Shown here in pieces: positions 55,101-64,000 of a stretch of DNA of 64,000 nt. This DNA comes from Cinclus cinclus (taxonomy: Eukaryota > Chordata > Aves > Passeriformes > Cinclidae), in assembly GCF_963662255.1 (NCBI RefSeq), contig NC_085052.1, positions 13,243,151-13,307,150 of the forward strand, written 5' to 3'. Numbering within the stretch: position 1 is the stretch's first letter; each line of letters opens with the position of its first letter. The notes below the pieces were generated by a model, which ran no database searches, was not told where the DNA came from, and saw nothing but the letters and a program-made list of their open reading frames with translations. Made by a program: the position numbers and the translations under genes.

Positions 55101-58100
55101 TGCAAACCACATAGCACAAGAAAGATGCTTCCTCCAAGCTTTCTGAGACAGACTTTCCCCTCAAGCAAGGGGAAAAATGATAAAAAACTGCAGGGGGAGG
55201 GAAAAAAAATTCAATATGCAACACAGTTCAACACGATTAGAAACAGATGTCTGCATTCCAACTCAGTCAGCTACTGCCTCCCAAAACCTGCTCACCTGCC
55301 TGCATCCGCTAGTGAGCCAATTCACACAGTCGCAGAAAATATATACATTAGAGTATTGGCCAAAAGTGACAAAAAGGGAGGAAGTAATCAATCACGTGAG
55401 CTTTAGAGGACAAAAGAAAGAAACTGAAGAAAGGTGAGCTGCAGTTTCTCAATCTATAGAAATGTTTGCATATGTGCTTGTTTCTAGAGGAGAGGGAAAA
55501 TAGACATGCATGTTCATGTGTTCACCCTCATGAAGAAGACCAAATAGAATCATTATGACACAATTAAAGAAGGTAAAACAAAGTCTTCTTCCTCCCAACA
55601 CCAAGTGAACAGTCAGGGCAAATGAATAAGACACAGGTGTCATTTTAGCTCCAGAGGGGAGAAACTGATACTCATTTCCTGCTCTTCAGCTTTAGGGTGA
55701 AAGAGCACCAAGTCAGTTATGACTATTGCATATACCTAGAAACCCACATCCAAATCACCCTCTGGGGTCAGTAAAAGATGGCAGTTAATGCCACCACCAT
55801 CTCTGCACGTCCACTCTGGGATCTCACAGTTGAGCAGGTTCTTCCTGCCCTGCTTAAGAAACAGCTGCAGGTCAGAGTCCCCTCTCAATTATTCAAACCG
55901 ACCAGGCTCTACAAAGATCCCCAAGGATAGCAGAGCTATTGCTGCCGGCTGTTTTGCTGGCAATGCACAAACCCAAACAAATCTCAGTGCCTTCTCCCAA
56001 GTCCTAGCAGACTCAGAGAGGTTAACTGCACAAAGCTAGGTCAAAGCAGAGCACACTACAGCCAACAGCTCATCTTGATATGCAGTAGGGGAAATATGCT
56101 GATAAAATTGGAGTAAGGAATGAGGGCAGGGGGACATCATCCAACATTTTAACTTCTACACATTGGGGCAATTGCACAGTTAAAACCACCACAAAGTTGC
56201 TCTGATTCAAGTGGGGTGTTTTGCTCTAAGGCAATCTGCAAGATCAGATTGTTATGCTTTCACAAGAAGTTTCTAGATAACCATTAAAAAGAAGCCCTCA
56301 CAATTAATCATTTTGATCACTCCTAATGGAAGAGAGGCCCATTCAGTAAAGTTGCCTGTCAGTAACCTTTCTCTTCCTTCCTTTCCCCAACGAGTTTGGG
56401 GTACGTTTTACAATTTACCTGAGGTTGTCTGTAGAAGCAGAGATCTCCTCAGATACTGCTTCTTCATAATAATCCATGGGAGAGGCAATTAGGTTAAAAT
56501 CACCATGTTCAAATAGAAGAGTTGGGTCTCAATTACAACACTGCATAAACAGGAGAGCCAGCCTGGCTTTTGTAATTCAGCTGCTCATGTAATTATTTAT
56601 TTTCCTTTAAATTAAGCATCCAGTGCAGACAGTCTTCAGTACAAACTTTCCTTCTCGCTGGAGTTAATCTGCACCTCACCAAGGCAACATCCATGAGGTG
56701 AAGTCATCTATTGCAGCAGACTAATGACACAGTCAGAAAAGAAGAGACTGTCTCTTGGGCTTACACACCCAAAGCACGTTTCTGTCACAGTAGGGCACTT
56801 TATGATTGCCCGAAAACGTACCAAGGGTTTTCTAGCTCTCTATATACAGCTGAAACCTGGCATCCTGCTGTTCATCTACAGTTGCACATTGGAAACCATT
56901 TGTATGCCTCCATCTCTTTGCTTACTTTAAAATGTGACACCGTTTGAGTACAGCATCACATGAGAAACATTAAAATATTTTAAAATTAAAAAAGCAAATG
57001 CCAGTGGCCATACCTGGCAGGAGAAGTCAGCCTAGATCTGAGTACTTTTCAAAATGCAACACAAAAAAATCTGGATCTAAGATTAATAATGAACTTAAGA
57101 TGAAGGTCCACTTCTTTCTTTTCCCTCCAATTTACACTGTACACTGCTCCTTTCTCTTCCCTAGCTACTGCCACCTCAGGGAACAACAAAGTATGAAGGT
57201 GCCACTGCTCTACCAGAAACTCGCAAGTTTGCCTCACCTTACACATTTGAATTGGTCCACTGCACTTAGGCTTGCCCTGGTCCCTGAACACACATAAGTC
57301 ACTGCACTAAGTACAGGTAAATGGAAGTTTAACAGCTATGTGATGCAGAGTTCAAGAGACAAATGAACTCAGGGCAGGGGGAAGAGGATTATGAGCAGCT
57401 AAGAAATGTAGTTTAGGGTATGAAGCAGAGTAAGTACAGCATTTTACTAACCCTTTTGAGAAGGACAGCTTTGGAGATCAATTAAACCAGTAGCTGAAGG
57501 AAGCTGAGGTATCCTTATTTTAAGCACCCTACTTTAAGAACACATTCAGAGTCTTCTCTAGTCACTTATGTGACATGCAATGTATGACCTGCTATCCAAA
57601 GCACAGCATAACTTGGCAGACTTGCTGAAAACTGAGAACGAGCACCATACCTTCCCATCCCCATTACCCTGCAGGACACTGTTAGGGGTCCCCAAAGCAA
57701 TGAAGCTCCAACACCACATATGGATGTCAAGACACTTCCATGGCTGAAAAAGCTATGTAAAGGACTAAGTACTGTTTTCCCCTGTACAGTGTGAAGGGGT
57801 GATCCAATATTCTTGGTACCCTTTTAATACCTTTTTCTCTACTTAATTTCCCTTATAGGAATCATTCTGTTTACAGACCCTAAAAACATCCAGAATAGCA
57901 CCACTACACAAAGAACAAGGAAGTCTCCTCCTCCTCCTCCTCCACTCCACACATCCTACAGGATGATGTCTGTAGTGACACAAGGGAACTATGGACAAAT
58001 CAAAGCAGAATACCTAAGAAAAAATTGCTTGAAGCCAGAGGAGCTGTGCTCTAAGAGCACAAGTCTCTAACATACAGCTTGAGTGTACAGGCACTGTCCT

Positions 58101-61100
58101 CTAGAGTAGCAGTCCAGCAGTGCAGGACTACAGCACGCACAGCAGAAAATGCAGCTGTGCATCAGAAGCATATGGGATACTTTGTAAGAAGCTTCACACA
58201 GAAGAAGATATCACTGAAAAGAGCAAAAGTTTCAGCCCATTAACAGCTGAAGTTCAGTAAGAATACCACCCTGACTACCCTAGAGAGTCTTAGTCCTGGC
58301 AAACTTCCAGGTCAGGAAACTACAGCCTCTCTAAAGCAATTTTGGATGGCTAGAGTTGGAGGAGCCTTCCTTGTCTCCTACCCCACTGCACACAACTACT
58401 TTGAGCTCTGTGTGTCCATAGCAGAGACAGCTGCCATTTCTTAGCAGCAATGGGCCAAAATATTTTGGTGGTTGGAGCTGATTCTCCAGCAGTTCTACAC
58501 CAGTAGAACCTGTCCCTATGGAGGAAATCTCAGTTTACATCAGCACAACTGAGAAGGGAGAATCAGAAGGTCACCTTAAATGTTTAGGAGGAAGTGGAGG
58601 TTACAGGCCATGTTCAGCCTCACTGGGGAACAAATGTATCCAAGCTCTGGCTAGAAGGATGAGGACTGTGAGGGAGGAAAAGCTTTAGACACGAAAGCAC
58701 ATAGGGAATGCATATGGGTGAAATATGGGTTCTTGCAAATAAAACAAACCACAGAGCTCCCCAAAGCAGACTTTCCTAGAAACCAGATACTACCTTTTTG
58801 ATACTCGCCCTCATTAGACAGCAAGTAATAAAACCTATTAGTGAAAAATTCATCTCCCCTGCCCCTTGCCCTGGCCCACCCCCACCACATGCCCTTCTGC
58901 TCTGATCCTCTCTCTCTTCTAGGATGGCTGCGATTTGTTCTGAGAAGGGACAGGTTTATAGGTTAGCCGACACCTTCTCTCTGTGGAATTTTAATTAACT
59001 TCTCCCATCGTCAATATGTTAAGGAGCAGGGTTCCCATTATATGAGGTCAGCAGCGTGTTTCAGGCCCTGCTATATCAGCCGTCAAATTGAAGAATTAAT
59101 GACGTGGCTAATTGGCTCTAATTCTTCACACCCCCCTCCCTAAAATATGGAGGGGTAAGGGGGATGCAGTAGGGTGGGCTAGTGGGAGAGGCTGGTACAG
59201 TCCACAGTCTCATAAAAAAATGAGAGTGCACAATTTAAGCCCACTTGCTCATGGGGTAGCTGTTCCACCACCTCCAATTTATCACCCTGCAGGGAGGAAA
59301 GGGGGGGTGGGGAGACTGAGGGTAAATATTGTGACAGAGAGTGTGCACAAGCATGCACACCAGGGAGAGGAGCACTGTCCTGACAAGAGGCCACGGCAGT
59401 AGGTCATCACTTAGGAGTAGGAAGCAGAATGCCACTGGTCTCTAACCAGTCACAGTGCCTGAGCCAGAGCTTGTCTGCCAGAAAATGGACCCTTGCAGCA
59501 CAGAAGACAGCAAAGGGCTTCTACCTCACATCTTGCACCAACACTAATGCGTGTGGCACTTCTTCAAAATCACTAATTGTCTCAAACACTCGGAGCAAAA
59601 GAACAAAGGCAACAGCAAAATCATAGCAAGCCTGGAGCGTCATTTCCCTGATAAAGCCATTAGCTCCGTACCACTAAGTTTCTGCTGCCTGCAAAACAAG
59701 CTTGGAAATCTAACAAGGACAACAGTTGTGGACAGTATTTTGGTTTTGCACAAGCCTAAAATTCAAGCTGCCAACATCACATGAGCAGCAACAGCAGCTC
59801 TTCCTCCCCTCTTCCTTGAGGCATGCTGAGGAAGAACCTCTCTTGCATGTACACCAGTTTAACAGGGAACCAAAGAGACAGATCACTGCTGGTTGGTGTA
59901 AGATTTTAACAGTGAGAGTTTGACAGATTTTCACTTCAAGCACAGGAGCACTTCAAAGAACACCCTGGAAGACACTGGTGTATGTATTGCCCTTGCCTAC
60001 CATGCTGAAGTGTAGTCGTAGCATTATGCCTGCACTAGAAGCACAGAGCTACAGGCAACAGAGCTGAGCTCCACTTCATCATTGCCAGTTCAACATGTTA
60101 AAAAAAAAACCCTGAGTTTTAACTACTGCATGCAACTCTCAAGCAGGGACCTTTTTGCTCAGCATCTCTTCTGCTAGAGAATGAGAATACAAGCTGGCAT
60201 CTCCTCAGCACGGAAAATCTCAAGAGGATCCAGCTCACTGTTTCTAATTAGCAAGTCAGCATTTCTTTGTCAAGAAAGAACAAACAGGTCCCACCTGAGG
60301 CACTAAGAGGAACCCAGGGCCACCTTCACAGCCTCTTTATGAAGGGATCACTCTGCTGGTATAGGAAATAAGCACCACATGCTCTTCCCTGAGCTCCTGC
60401 TGCAGGCACAAGCGCCTGATCAGCCTCCACACAAATCAAGTTCCTGAACTGTCACATTGGTGCCTCAGAAAGATTTGTGAACACACAGCCTATCCAACTC
60501 CTTTACTTCTCTCTGCTGAAAATTTAGAAAAAAAGACATCTATTACCTTAATAATGGGCTGATAGCAATGGACCACACTCGATCCTCTGTCTCCACTGTA
60601 TGTAGACACTGACCAACTCTGCCCGTGGACAGGGACCAAACCTAAAGAGAGAGATGCATGTTATGCCACATCACCCAAAATTGCAGAAAGTAGGATCCAT
60701 GCTGCTAATGTTTTTCTGGATGAGCTGGCCAAACTGCCATGCTTACCGTCCCGGAGACCCTCTCCCTGAATTCTAATTATTTATTTTGGGGGAGCAGAGC
60801 CTTCAATTGCTGGCAGAAATAAGCACTTGAAGTCACACAAATATTCAGCTTATAAGTATGATCTTCCACCCCACTGGTAACTGAGAGAGTACCCCCATCA
60901 CCACTTGCTGTCTAAGGGTAGCACTCGACATAAACTCCTCATCTTCTGTAGTTAAATAAATGACAACTAGGATTTGTTCAAATCTTTTCTCTTGAATAGT
61001 GTGGGAAGACTTAGTAGCATCCCTGGAAAAATTCCATTAATATTAACTGTAAAGTTAACCATTCACCAGCCTTCTTTTATAAAACCCCCCTGCTTTAGAC

Positions 61101-63260
61101 CAAGTTTTTCAAGTGTACCCCAGTTTGTTTTCAAACCAGCTGCCCTTGCTCACTGACAATATGAGAGAAATCTTTCTCTCCCACAACAGTACAAACATGC
61201 ACATCTCCTTCCACCAGTTCACCTCTTTGTTTCTGGGTACCAATAAAGGCCTCAAAATTCTTGCTGGGGCCTCTGCTAGTGGCCCTCATTTTCTCCATCT
61301 TGCCATCATTCTTGGCCCACAGGACTCAAGCCCCCCAGTTGTCTGTAACCAACCCCCAATGTTTTGCTTCAAGACTTCAAAGCGCAGAGTGCCCTATTTG
61401 TTTGTTTGTTGATAATGCCCAGGATTGCAGGCTATTCTTGTCAGCGGGGAATTTAGCACCTAGTGTCAGCAAAAGCAGCAGAAAAGCTTAACTCCTTTAA
61501 GGCATCCCTATCTCCTACAGGTTAAAAATATTGCTCAGAGCACACTATCTGCTGCCTATCACACAGGAATGTACATTAACAGCTCTTCAGGGCTTAGTCC
61601 TAATCAACACTCAGCAGAGCCCTCAATAGCTTAGACACTTAGAGCCCCTTTAAAAGGTTGGCAGGGATTCCCTTCCACCCTCTGAGAGTCTCATTCATGC
61701 AAACAAGACAGCCTACAAAAGAGATGATAAAAAATAAGAGGTGAACATCCCCAGAGTATATGCTGTGGGACCACTGGGTGGGCAAGATCTCACACTAGCT
61801 CTAAGAAAAACAGCTTGAAATTCCCCTCTGGGCTTCAGGAATTTGTTCTCAAGGTCGGGGATGTCTGTCCTCCAGCTGTCAAAGAAGTAGCAAAAAGGCA
61901 CTCTCCCAGAAAGAGGATCCACAGACCAGAGAGGAGCAGCACTGCTAAAGTGTGAGACAAAGCAGCATAAAGGTCTTGCTCCCAGGAGGCAAACAGCAAT
62001 TCCAAAATTGCATCTGAACATTGCTTGCTTTACCTGGGAGTGATTTTATTCAGGGAGTGATTTTACTCAGGAGTACATGTGTACAGAGAGACCATCAAAA
62101 ATAAATCAGGTCATGCTGCTTCACACACTTCCTATAAAACCTTGAAAGAGGTTGAACTTTGCTTCAACTTTCCCTCTTGAAAAACAGGAATTAGCTGGTT
62201 TTCCTCTTACTTGCATGAATGCTCCATGATATGAATAATCATCAAGAGTGTCTATCAGCCTACCCAGAGCAAAAGCCAACATATAACATTCAACATACAG
62301 CAACCACTTCCAACAATGAAACAAGTGGCTGTGAAGATACTACAGGTACTGCATCATGCTAGCAGGATAAGGATGAAACATCTGCGTTGAGCTTCCTGAA
62401 CTGAACACACAGAGCTGATACAGCTCAGAGGAACAACTCTCCAGGTCCACACAGGCACAAAGCATTGCCAACCAGATCCAGAAGGACAAAAATCAACAAG
62501 GTTCTGCCCCATAAAGAAATAGTAAAAAATTATGTGACAGGATCCAGTGATGCCAGCTGGAAAAATAAAATGGGAGCTAACAGTACTCATAGTCTACCTT
62601 CATTCCTGGTTTGCAAACCAAGAACCATTGAAAAAAGAAGCAACAACAACAACAAAAATAAAATAAATAAACCACAAAATTAGTAAATAACCATAGATTT
62701 GGAAAATACATCATCCTATCCTTTACAGAGATTGAATATATAATAGAGAGCACATTAAACCACATTGCAATGTTAAATCACAGAACAAGGATGGGTTTGA
62801 GATCCATGCAGTGAATTTCACACTAACTGGCATCTCCACTACAGTGTAGACAGATGTTCAGGGAAAGAAGAAAGTATCAGCTGCTGCCTTCTGCACTTTC
62901 AAGTTTAAGCCAGCAGTTGATGCTGTAAATTACTGCCAAATCTCTTTCTAACAAGCCTGGCAGAGCAAGCACCTTTTCAGAGACATGAGCCAAGACAGTC
63001 AGCATTCCTCCTGCAAGGAGTACAGGGCTCACAACAGTTCTGCTGACACTTAAAATATTCATGGCACAAGACCTCCGAAATCACCCCTAGAGCAGCACCT
63101 GCAGCTGCTGAAACATTCCCTGCTCACCTTTGCTGTTCGGTCCCGGGAGCCGCTGACAATGAGGCCACCTTGGAAGTCCACACAGTTCACCTCCTGTTCA
63201 TGTGCAGAGAACTTGACGCTGTAGGAGCCATGGACCTTGTGAAGGACAATACTGCCATCT
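19024..63260 (-). CDS. FBXW4: FBXW4 (dactylin), C-terminal six exons (partial gene)
   Basis: F-box/WD40 protein, a substrate-recognition subunit of an SCF ubiquitin ligase; the locus is associated with split hand/foot malformation 3 and mouse dactylaplasia. Minus-strand exons are 63260-63128, 60641-60547, 32339-32274, 19833-19693, 19535-19394 and 19140-19024. They join in one frame to about 230 residues and a stop. WD-repeat signatures include SGSRDRTAKVW, PLRIWDL, CGYDTYIRYWDIR and YYGVVRLWDKR. The product matches human FBXW4 from DGKIGIHK to the C-terminus, with human Asn-Pro at the end replaced by Thr-Ala-Ser. The F-box and first WD blades, about 180 residues, are encoded beyond base 64000. 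The disease link is thought to act partly through FGF8 dosage or enhancers rather than through the protein. Confidence 0.97.
19394..19535 (-). CDS. FBXW4: FBXW4 exon: SSYYGVVRLWDKR
   Basis: 142 bp encoding KCIQEWEEPHDSALYCIRSD through GSSYYGVVRLWDKRQTRCLQ. Acceptor ACCCTTGCAG, donor CTGCAG/GTGAGC. Confidence 0.96.
19693..19833 (-). CDS. FBXW4: FBXW4 exon: CGYDTYIRYWDIR
   Basis: 141 bp encoding GQLLTCLGTDFHRGAGVLDV through SCGYDTYIRYWDIRTST. Acceptor TTTCATTGCAG, donor ACCAG/GTGAGC. Confidence 0.96.
21000..21560. promoter_or_regulatory. Candidate conserved non-coding element, FBXW4 12.4-kb intron
   Basis: Retained CpGs, a GATTA core, a convergent SOX-like pair (ACAAT at 21388-21392, TTTGT at 21396-21400) and two copies of CCCTAGCAA 30 bases apart (21463 and 21493), which resemble RFX half-sites. 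No repeats. Inferred from composition and motif density only. Confidence 0.4.
28140..28480. promoter_or_regulatory. Candidate conserved non-coding element, FBXW4 12.4-kb intron
   Basis: Repeat-free patch with GAACAAAG (SOX/TCF-like), ACACAATGG (SOX-like), CTAATTAC and retained CpGs, unlike the purine-rich sequence that follows. Weak evidence. Confidence 0.3.
28556..28645. repeat. A-rich low-complexity region with CAAA repeats
   Basis: Runs of A interrupted by CAAA/CAAAC steps. No attached retroelement recognised. Confidence 0.85.
28785..28812. repeat. Short tandem repeat, unit CATGT
   Basis: Five imperfect copies of a five-base unit (CATGT with one AAGT variant). Confidence 0.85.
32274..32339 (-). 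CDS. FBXW4: FBXW4 66-bp exon isolated between giant introns
   Basis: Encodes SSFVTGTACCGHTSPLRIWD, then LE and two bases of Ser. This is the exact counterpart of the human SSFVTGTACCGHFSPLRIWDLNS segment. Acceptor AAAACAG is preceded by a T-rich tract; donor is GAGAG/GTGAGT. It is too short to stand out as an open frame and was found by looking for the missing WD blade. Its length (22 codons) is a multiple of three. Confidence 0.95.
32797..32900 (-). mobile_element. Degenerate CR1 LINE fragment
   Basis: Begins GAATCACAGAATAGAGG and continues CTGCTCAAAGCAGGGCCAG and GATCAGGTTGC, phrases typical of the 3' part of avian CR1 in reverse complement. More diverged than the copy at 16868. Right boundary uncertain. 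Confidence 0.7.
34340..34500. promoter_or_regulatory. Candidate non-coding element with OTX- and homeodomain-like sites
   Basis: A dense cluster: TAATCC (34388-34393, OTX-like), ATTAATA, and CAATTA (34412-34417), then CAATTGG further on. No repeats. Inferred. Confidence 0.3.
34726..34776. repeat. A-rich low-complexity tract
   Basis: Runs of A with scattered G, ending in an AGAGAGAAAG stretch. Confidence 0.85.
37060..37620. promoter_or_regulatory. Candidate conserved non-coding element, FBXW4 28-kb intron
   Basis: Contains TAATTA (37226-37231), CAATTAG, CTAATTGG (about 37400), and GCAATTAAATCAATTTTTGA (37419-37438), a HOX/PBX-like run. There is also a TCF-like CTTTGATT, AGGTCAAAG, and CpGs at well-spaced positions. 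One of the strongest enhancer-like patches in the window, judged by composition. Confidence 0.45.
39583..39635. repeat. Nested inverted and direct repeats
   Basis: Arms of a first perfect inverted repeat at 39583-39592 and 39597-39606 (10 bp, 4-base loop). Arms of a second at 39605-39612 and 39617-39624 (8 bp). TTGATAACCTATT occurs twice (39600-39612 and 39623-39635). Confidence 0.9.
41225..41620. promoter_or_regulatory. Candidate conserved non-coding element with four homeodomain cores
   Basis: GTTAATTG (41266), CTAATTGAC (41331), GTAATTATT (41378) and GTAATTAG (41537) occur within 280 bases, with TTTAACGGGG and AGCGTAATT retaining CpG. No repeat-derived sequence seen. Confidence 0.4.
45545..45585. 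repeat. CTCCA tandem repeat inside a duplicated word
   Basis: GAACTCCACTCCATAT is followed by GAACTCCACTCCACTCCACT, a five-base CTCCA satellite. It looks like simple slippage. Confidence 0.85.
46955..46989. repeat. Perfect 14-bp inverted repeat with 7-base loop
   Basis: TTTCTAATATCTGG (46955-46968), loop AGCTGGC, then its exact reverse complement (46976-46989). It can form a hairpin or cruciform. No flanking transposon ends recognised. Confidence 0.92.
49430..49860. promoter_or_regulatory. Candidate conserved non-coding element with TEAD- and homeodomain-like sites
   Basis: GGAATG (49517-49522), CAATTAGG (49533-49540), GCTAATTT (about 49548) and TCTAATTTG, then CATGCCGGGCC and AAGTCGCCC with CpGs. 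Repeat-free. Inferred. Confidence 0.4.
51230..51670. promoter_or_regulatory. Candidate conserved non-coding element with octamer- and TEAD-like sites
   Basis: ATGCAAAC (51315-51322, POU/octamer-like), TTCATGCACATTCC (TEAD-like, about 51442-51455), TAATTA (51635-51640) and scattered CpGs. It directly precedes a homopurine tract. Confidence 0.4.
51677..51812 (+). repeat. Purine-rich (homopurine-like) tract
   Basis: About 135 bases almost free of pyrimidines on the plus strand, with G-runs such as GGGGAAGGTGGGGGTGGTGG. It could form triplex or G-quadruplex structures. Followed at 51834-51842 by a run of nine G. Confidence 0.75.
51850..52420. promoter_or_regulatory. Candidate non-coding element with nuclear-receptor-like half-sites
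   Basis: AGGTCAAAGGTGG (51868-51880) reads as a DR1-type repeat. AGGTCA (52351-52356) and TGACCT (52374-52379) are further half-sites. TTATCAAACGATCA and CTAATCAAAGATG add TCF/homeodomain-like words. Inferred only. Confidence 0.35.
56140..56680. promoter_or_regulatory. Candidate conserved non-coding element, homeodomain-rich
   Basis: CAATTAATCA (56301-56310), CAATTAGG (56486-56493), GTAATTATTTATT (about 56589) and CTCAATTAC lie in about 540 repeat-free bases, with TAATCC and CGAG/ACGT CpGs retained. Among the strongest compositional candidates. Confidence 0.42.
58900..59290. promoter_or_regulatory. Candidate conserved non-coding element, palindromic TTAATTAA and CRE-like core
   Basis: TTAATTAA (58991-58998), then AATTAATGACGTGGCTAATT (59094-59113), which packs a homeodomain core, a TGACGT ATF/CREB half-site and a second homeodomain core into 20 bases, followed at once by GGCTCTAATT. 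CpGs are retained (CATCGTC, AGCCGTC, AGCCGAC). The strongest single enhancer-like patch I see. Confidence 0.48.
59530..59720. promoter_or_regulatory. Candidate non-coding element beside the FBXW4 60.6-kb exon
   Basis: ACTAATTGTC, GAACAAAGG, GATAAAG and CCATTAG with several retained CpGs (ATGCGTG, CTCGGAG, GAGCGTC, TCCGTA). Repeat-free. Inferred, weaker than its neighbour at 58.9 kb. Confidence 0.33.
60547..60641 (-). CDS. FBXW4: FBXW4 exon: VWSLSTGRVGQCL
   Basis: 95 bp encoding VWSLSTGRVGQCLHTVETED and RVWSIAISPLL. Acceptor CTCTTTAG, donor AAG/GTAATA. Completes the WD repeat begun in the previous exon (TAK-VW). Confidence 0.95.
60642..63127 (-). other. FBXW4 2.5-kb intron
   Basis: No coding segment recognised. 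A small AT-rich patch with CTAATTATT and CAATTG (about 60770-60815) lies near the exon. A CAA/AAAT-type simple stretch is at 62639-62675. Confidence 0.55.
63128..63260 (-). CDS. FBXW4: FBXW4 exon: WD blade with SGSRDRTAK
   Basis: 133 bp encoding DGSIVLHKVHGSYSVKFSAH, EQEVNCVDFQGGLIVSGSRD and RTAK. Acceptor TTTTTCAG, donor AAAG/GTGAGC. It begins with the last base of a split codon supplied by an upstream exon outside the window. Confidence 0.96.
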
Positions 63261-64000
63261 CTGAAAAACAAATCCACAGCTAGGGAATTTGTATCCCTTG
63301 GACATGCACCTTCCACTAATGCTTTGGAGTGCTAGAAAAAGACCAGGACAGGTCTCTGACAGGGGCTGAAATTCATGCAGCATTACTAACCCTCCAGTCT
63401 TCACACATCACCTGTTCTCTTGCAATTCCACATCTGGCCAGTTAAAGCCTGATCTGATGCACATTAAAATTTTCATGGATATCTTTCTACCCTTCGCATC
63501 CTGTTAAGCTGCAGAAACTATAGCAAAACAGCCATTCCTCCTCCTACTGCTTTGAGCTTGCCAGAATCCTGTCTGTATGCTGAGTGGCTGGAGTAAGGGA
63601 ACAAGTGAGAGGACATTCTCACCCATGTCCAAACCTCAGCTTTTCATTCATTTCAGAGCAGCCGTGCAGGGTGCTGTGCTTTGAATTAACGACACAGACA
63701 TTTAGACCTTTTTCAACTAACACAGTTACTGGAATTTTAAATGCAAGCCTTCATTTTCACCTGAATTTTGGTCTACAGTTCACGGGTGAGAGTCCCACGA
63801 TACCCAGGGCAGAAGTCGTGCTTGTGTCTCCCAATTCTGCGCTGAACTGTTGTGTACATTTTTAAAGTTTTAGCTATTAATGAAAGTCCTGTCACTTGCT
63901 GTAACTGTACAAGGCCAGTCAAATGCAAAATTAATTGGAGAAGTGTGTGTGTATGCTGGAAGGTTTTGTAGTTTTCCCCCTCTCCACAATTATATCAGTG
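63261..64000 (-). other. FBXW4 upstream intron, right edge of window
   Basis: I searched the minus strand for the expected preceding exon, with a HIVSAGG-like ending, and did not find it; it must lie beyond 64000. Nothing else recognised. Confidence 0.55.

Larger units (their letters stand above)
32340..60546 (-). other. FBXW4 28.2-kb intron
   Basis: The largest intron of the window. It has no recognised coding exon or RNA gene and only one CR1 remnant, near its 3' end. Patches rich in homeodomain-type cores occur at about 34.4, 37.1-37.6, 41.2-41.6, 49.4-49.9, 51.2-52.4, 56.1-56.7, 58.9-59.3 and 59.5-59.7 kb. The stretches between them, for example 42-49 kb, show little beyond simple repeats and chance open frames. 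Confidence 0.6.

Noticed and set aside
57915..57955. CTC-repeat stretch considered as a structured element
   Set aside because: A short trinucleotide run of about six units; ordinary slippage.
58330..58380. Possible third CR1 trace (GGATGGCTAGAGTTGGAGGAG)
   Set aside because: Only one short phrase resembles CR1 and the flanks do not continue the element.

Overview
This window is vertebrate nuclear DNA, almost certainly from a bird. The genes are split by GT-AG introns, and two pieces of CR1-type LINE 3' end carry the typical avian wording (16868-17012 and about 32797-32900). The intergenic distances are short. There is no sign of prokaryotic operons, CRISPR arrays or phage. Three genes could be assembled exon by exon: POLL (DNA polymerase lambda), DPCD and FBXW4 (dactylin). 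This is the order known from human 10q24, where FGF8 lies on the far side of FBXW4. FGF8 itself is not in the window.

Layout. Bases 1-9500 carry POLL on the minus strand, entering from its 5' end. Seven coding exons are present, from the start codon at 8132 to the catalytic-palm exon at 184-16; the last C-terminal exons lie beyond base 1. A CpG-rich shared promoter at about 9300-9850 separates POLL from DPCD, which is complete on the plus strand (six exons, 9583-16678, 203 codons plus stop, followed by an AATAAA). DPCD and FBXW4 converge tail to tail across about 1.6 kb that holds a CR1 fragment. FBXW4 occupies 18.4-63.3 kb on the minus strand. Six exons encode the C-terminal WD-repeat half. 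They include an isolated 66-bp exon at 32339-32274 between introns of 12.4 and 28.2 kb. The F-box end lies beyond base 64000.

The large FBXW4 introns have no further coding content that I can recognise. They do contain patches of sequence that look unlike neutral avian intron: dense TAATTA/CAATTA-type homeodomain cores, SOX-, TCF-, octamer- and TEAD-like words, retained CpGs and no repeats. In other vertebrates FBXW4 introns are known to hold long-range FGF8 enhancers, so these patches are my main candidates for regulatory DNA. They are inferred from composition alone; no alignment was possible.

The three genes do not form a pathway: DNA repair, cilia and ubiquitin ligation respectively. Their linkage is best explained by a shared POLL/DPCD promoter and by FBXW4 acting as a bystander host for another gene's enhancers. 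The most specific new observations are a perfect ETS palindrome and a perfect X-box in the shared promoter, a 4-nt tandem splice donor in DPCD, and several short perfect inverted repeats. I found no evidence of an undescribed multi-gene system.
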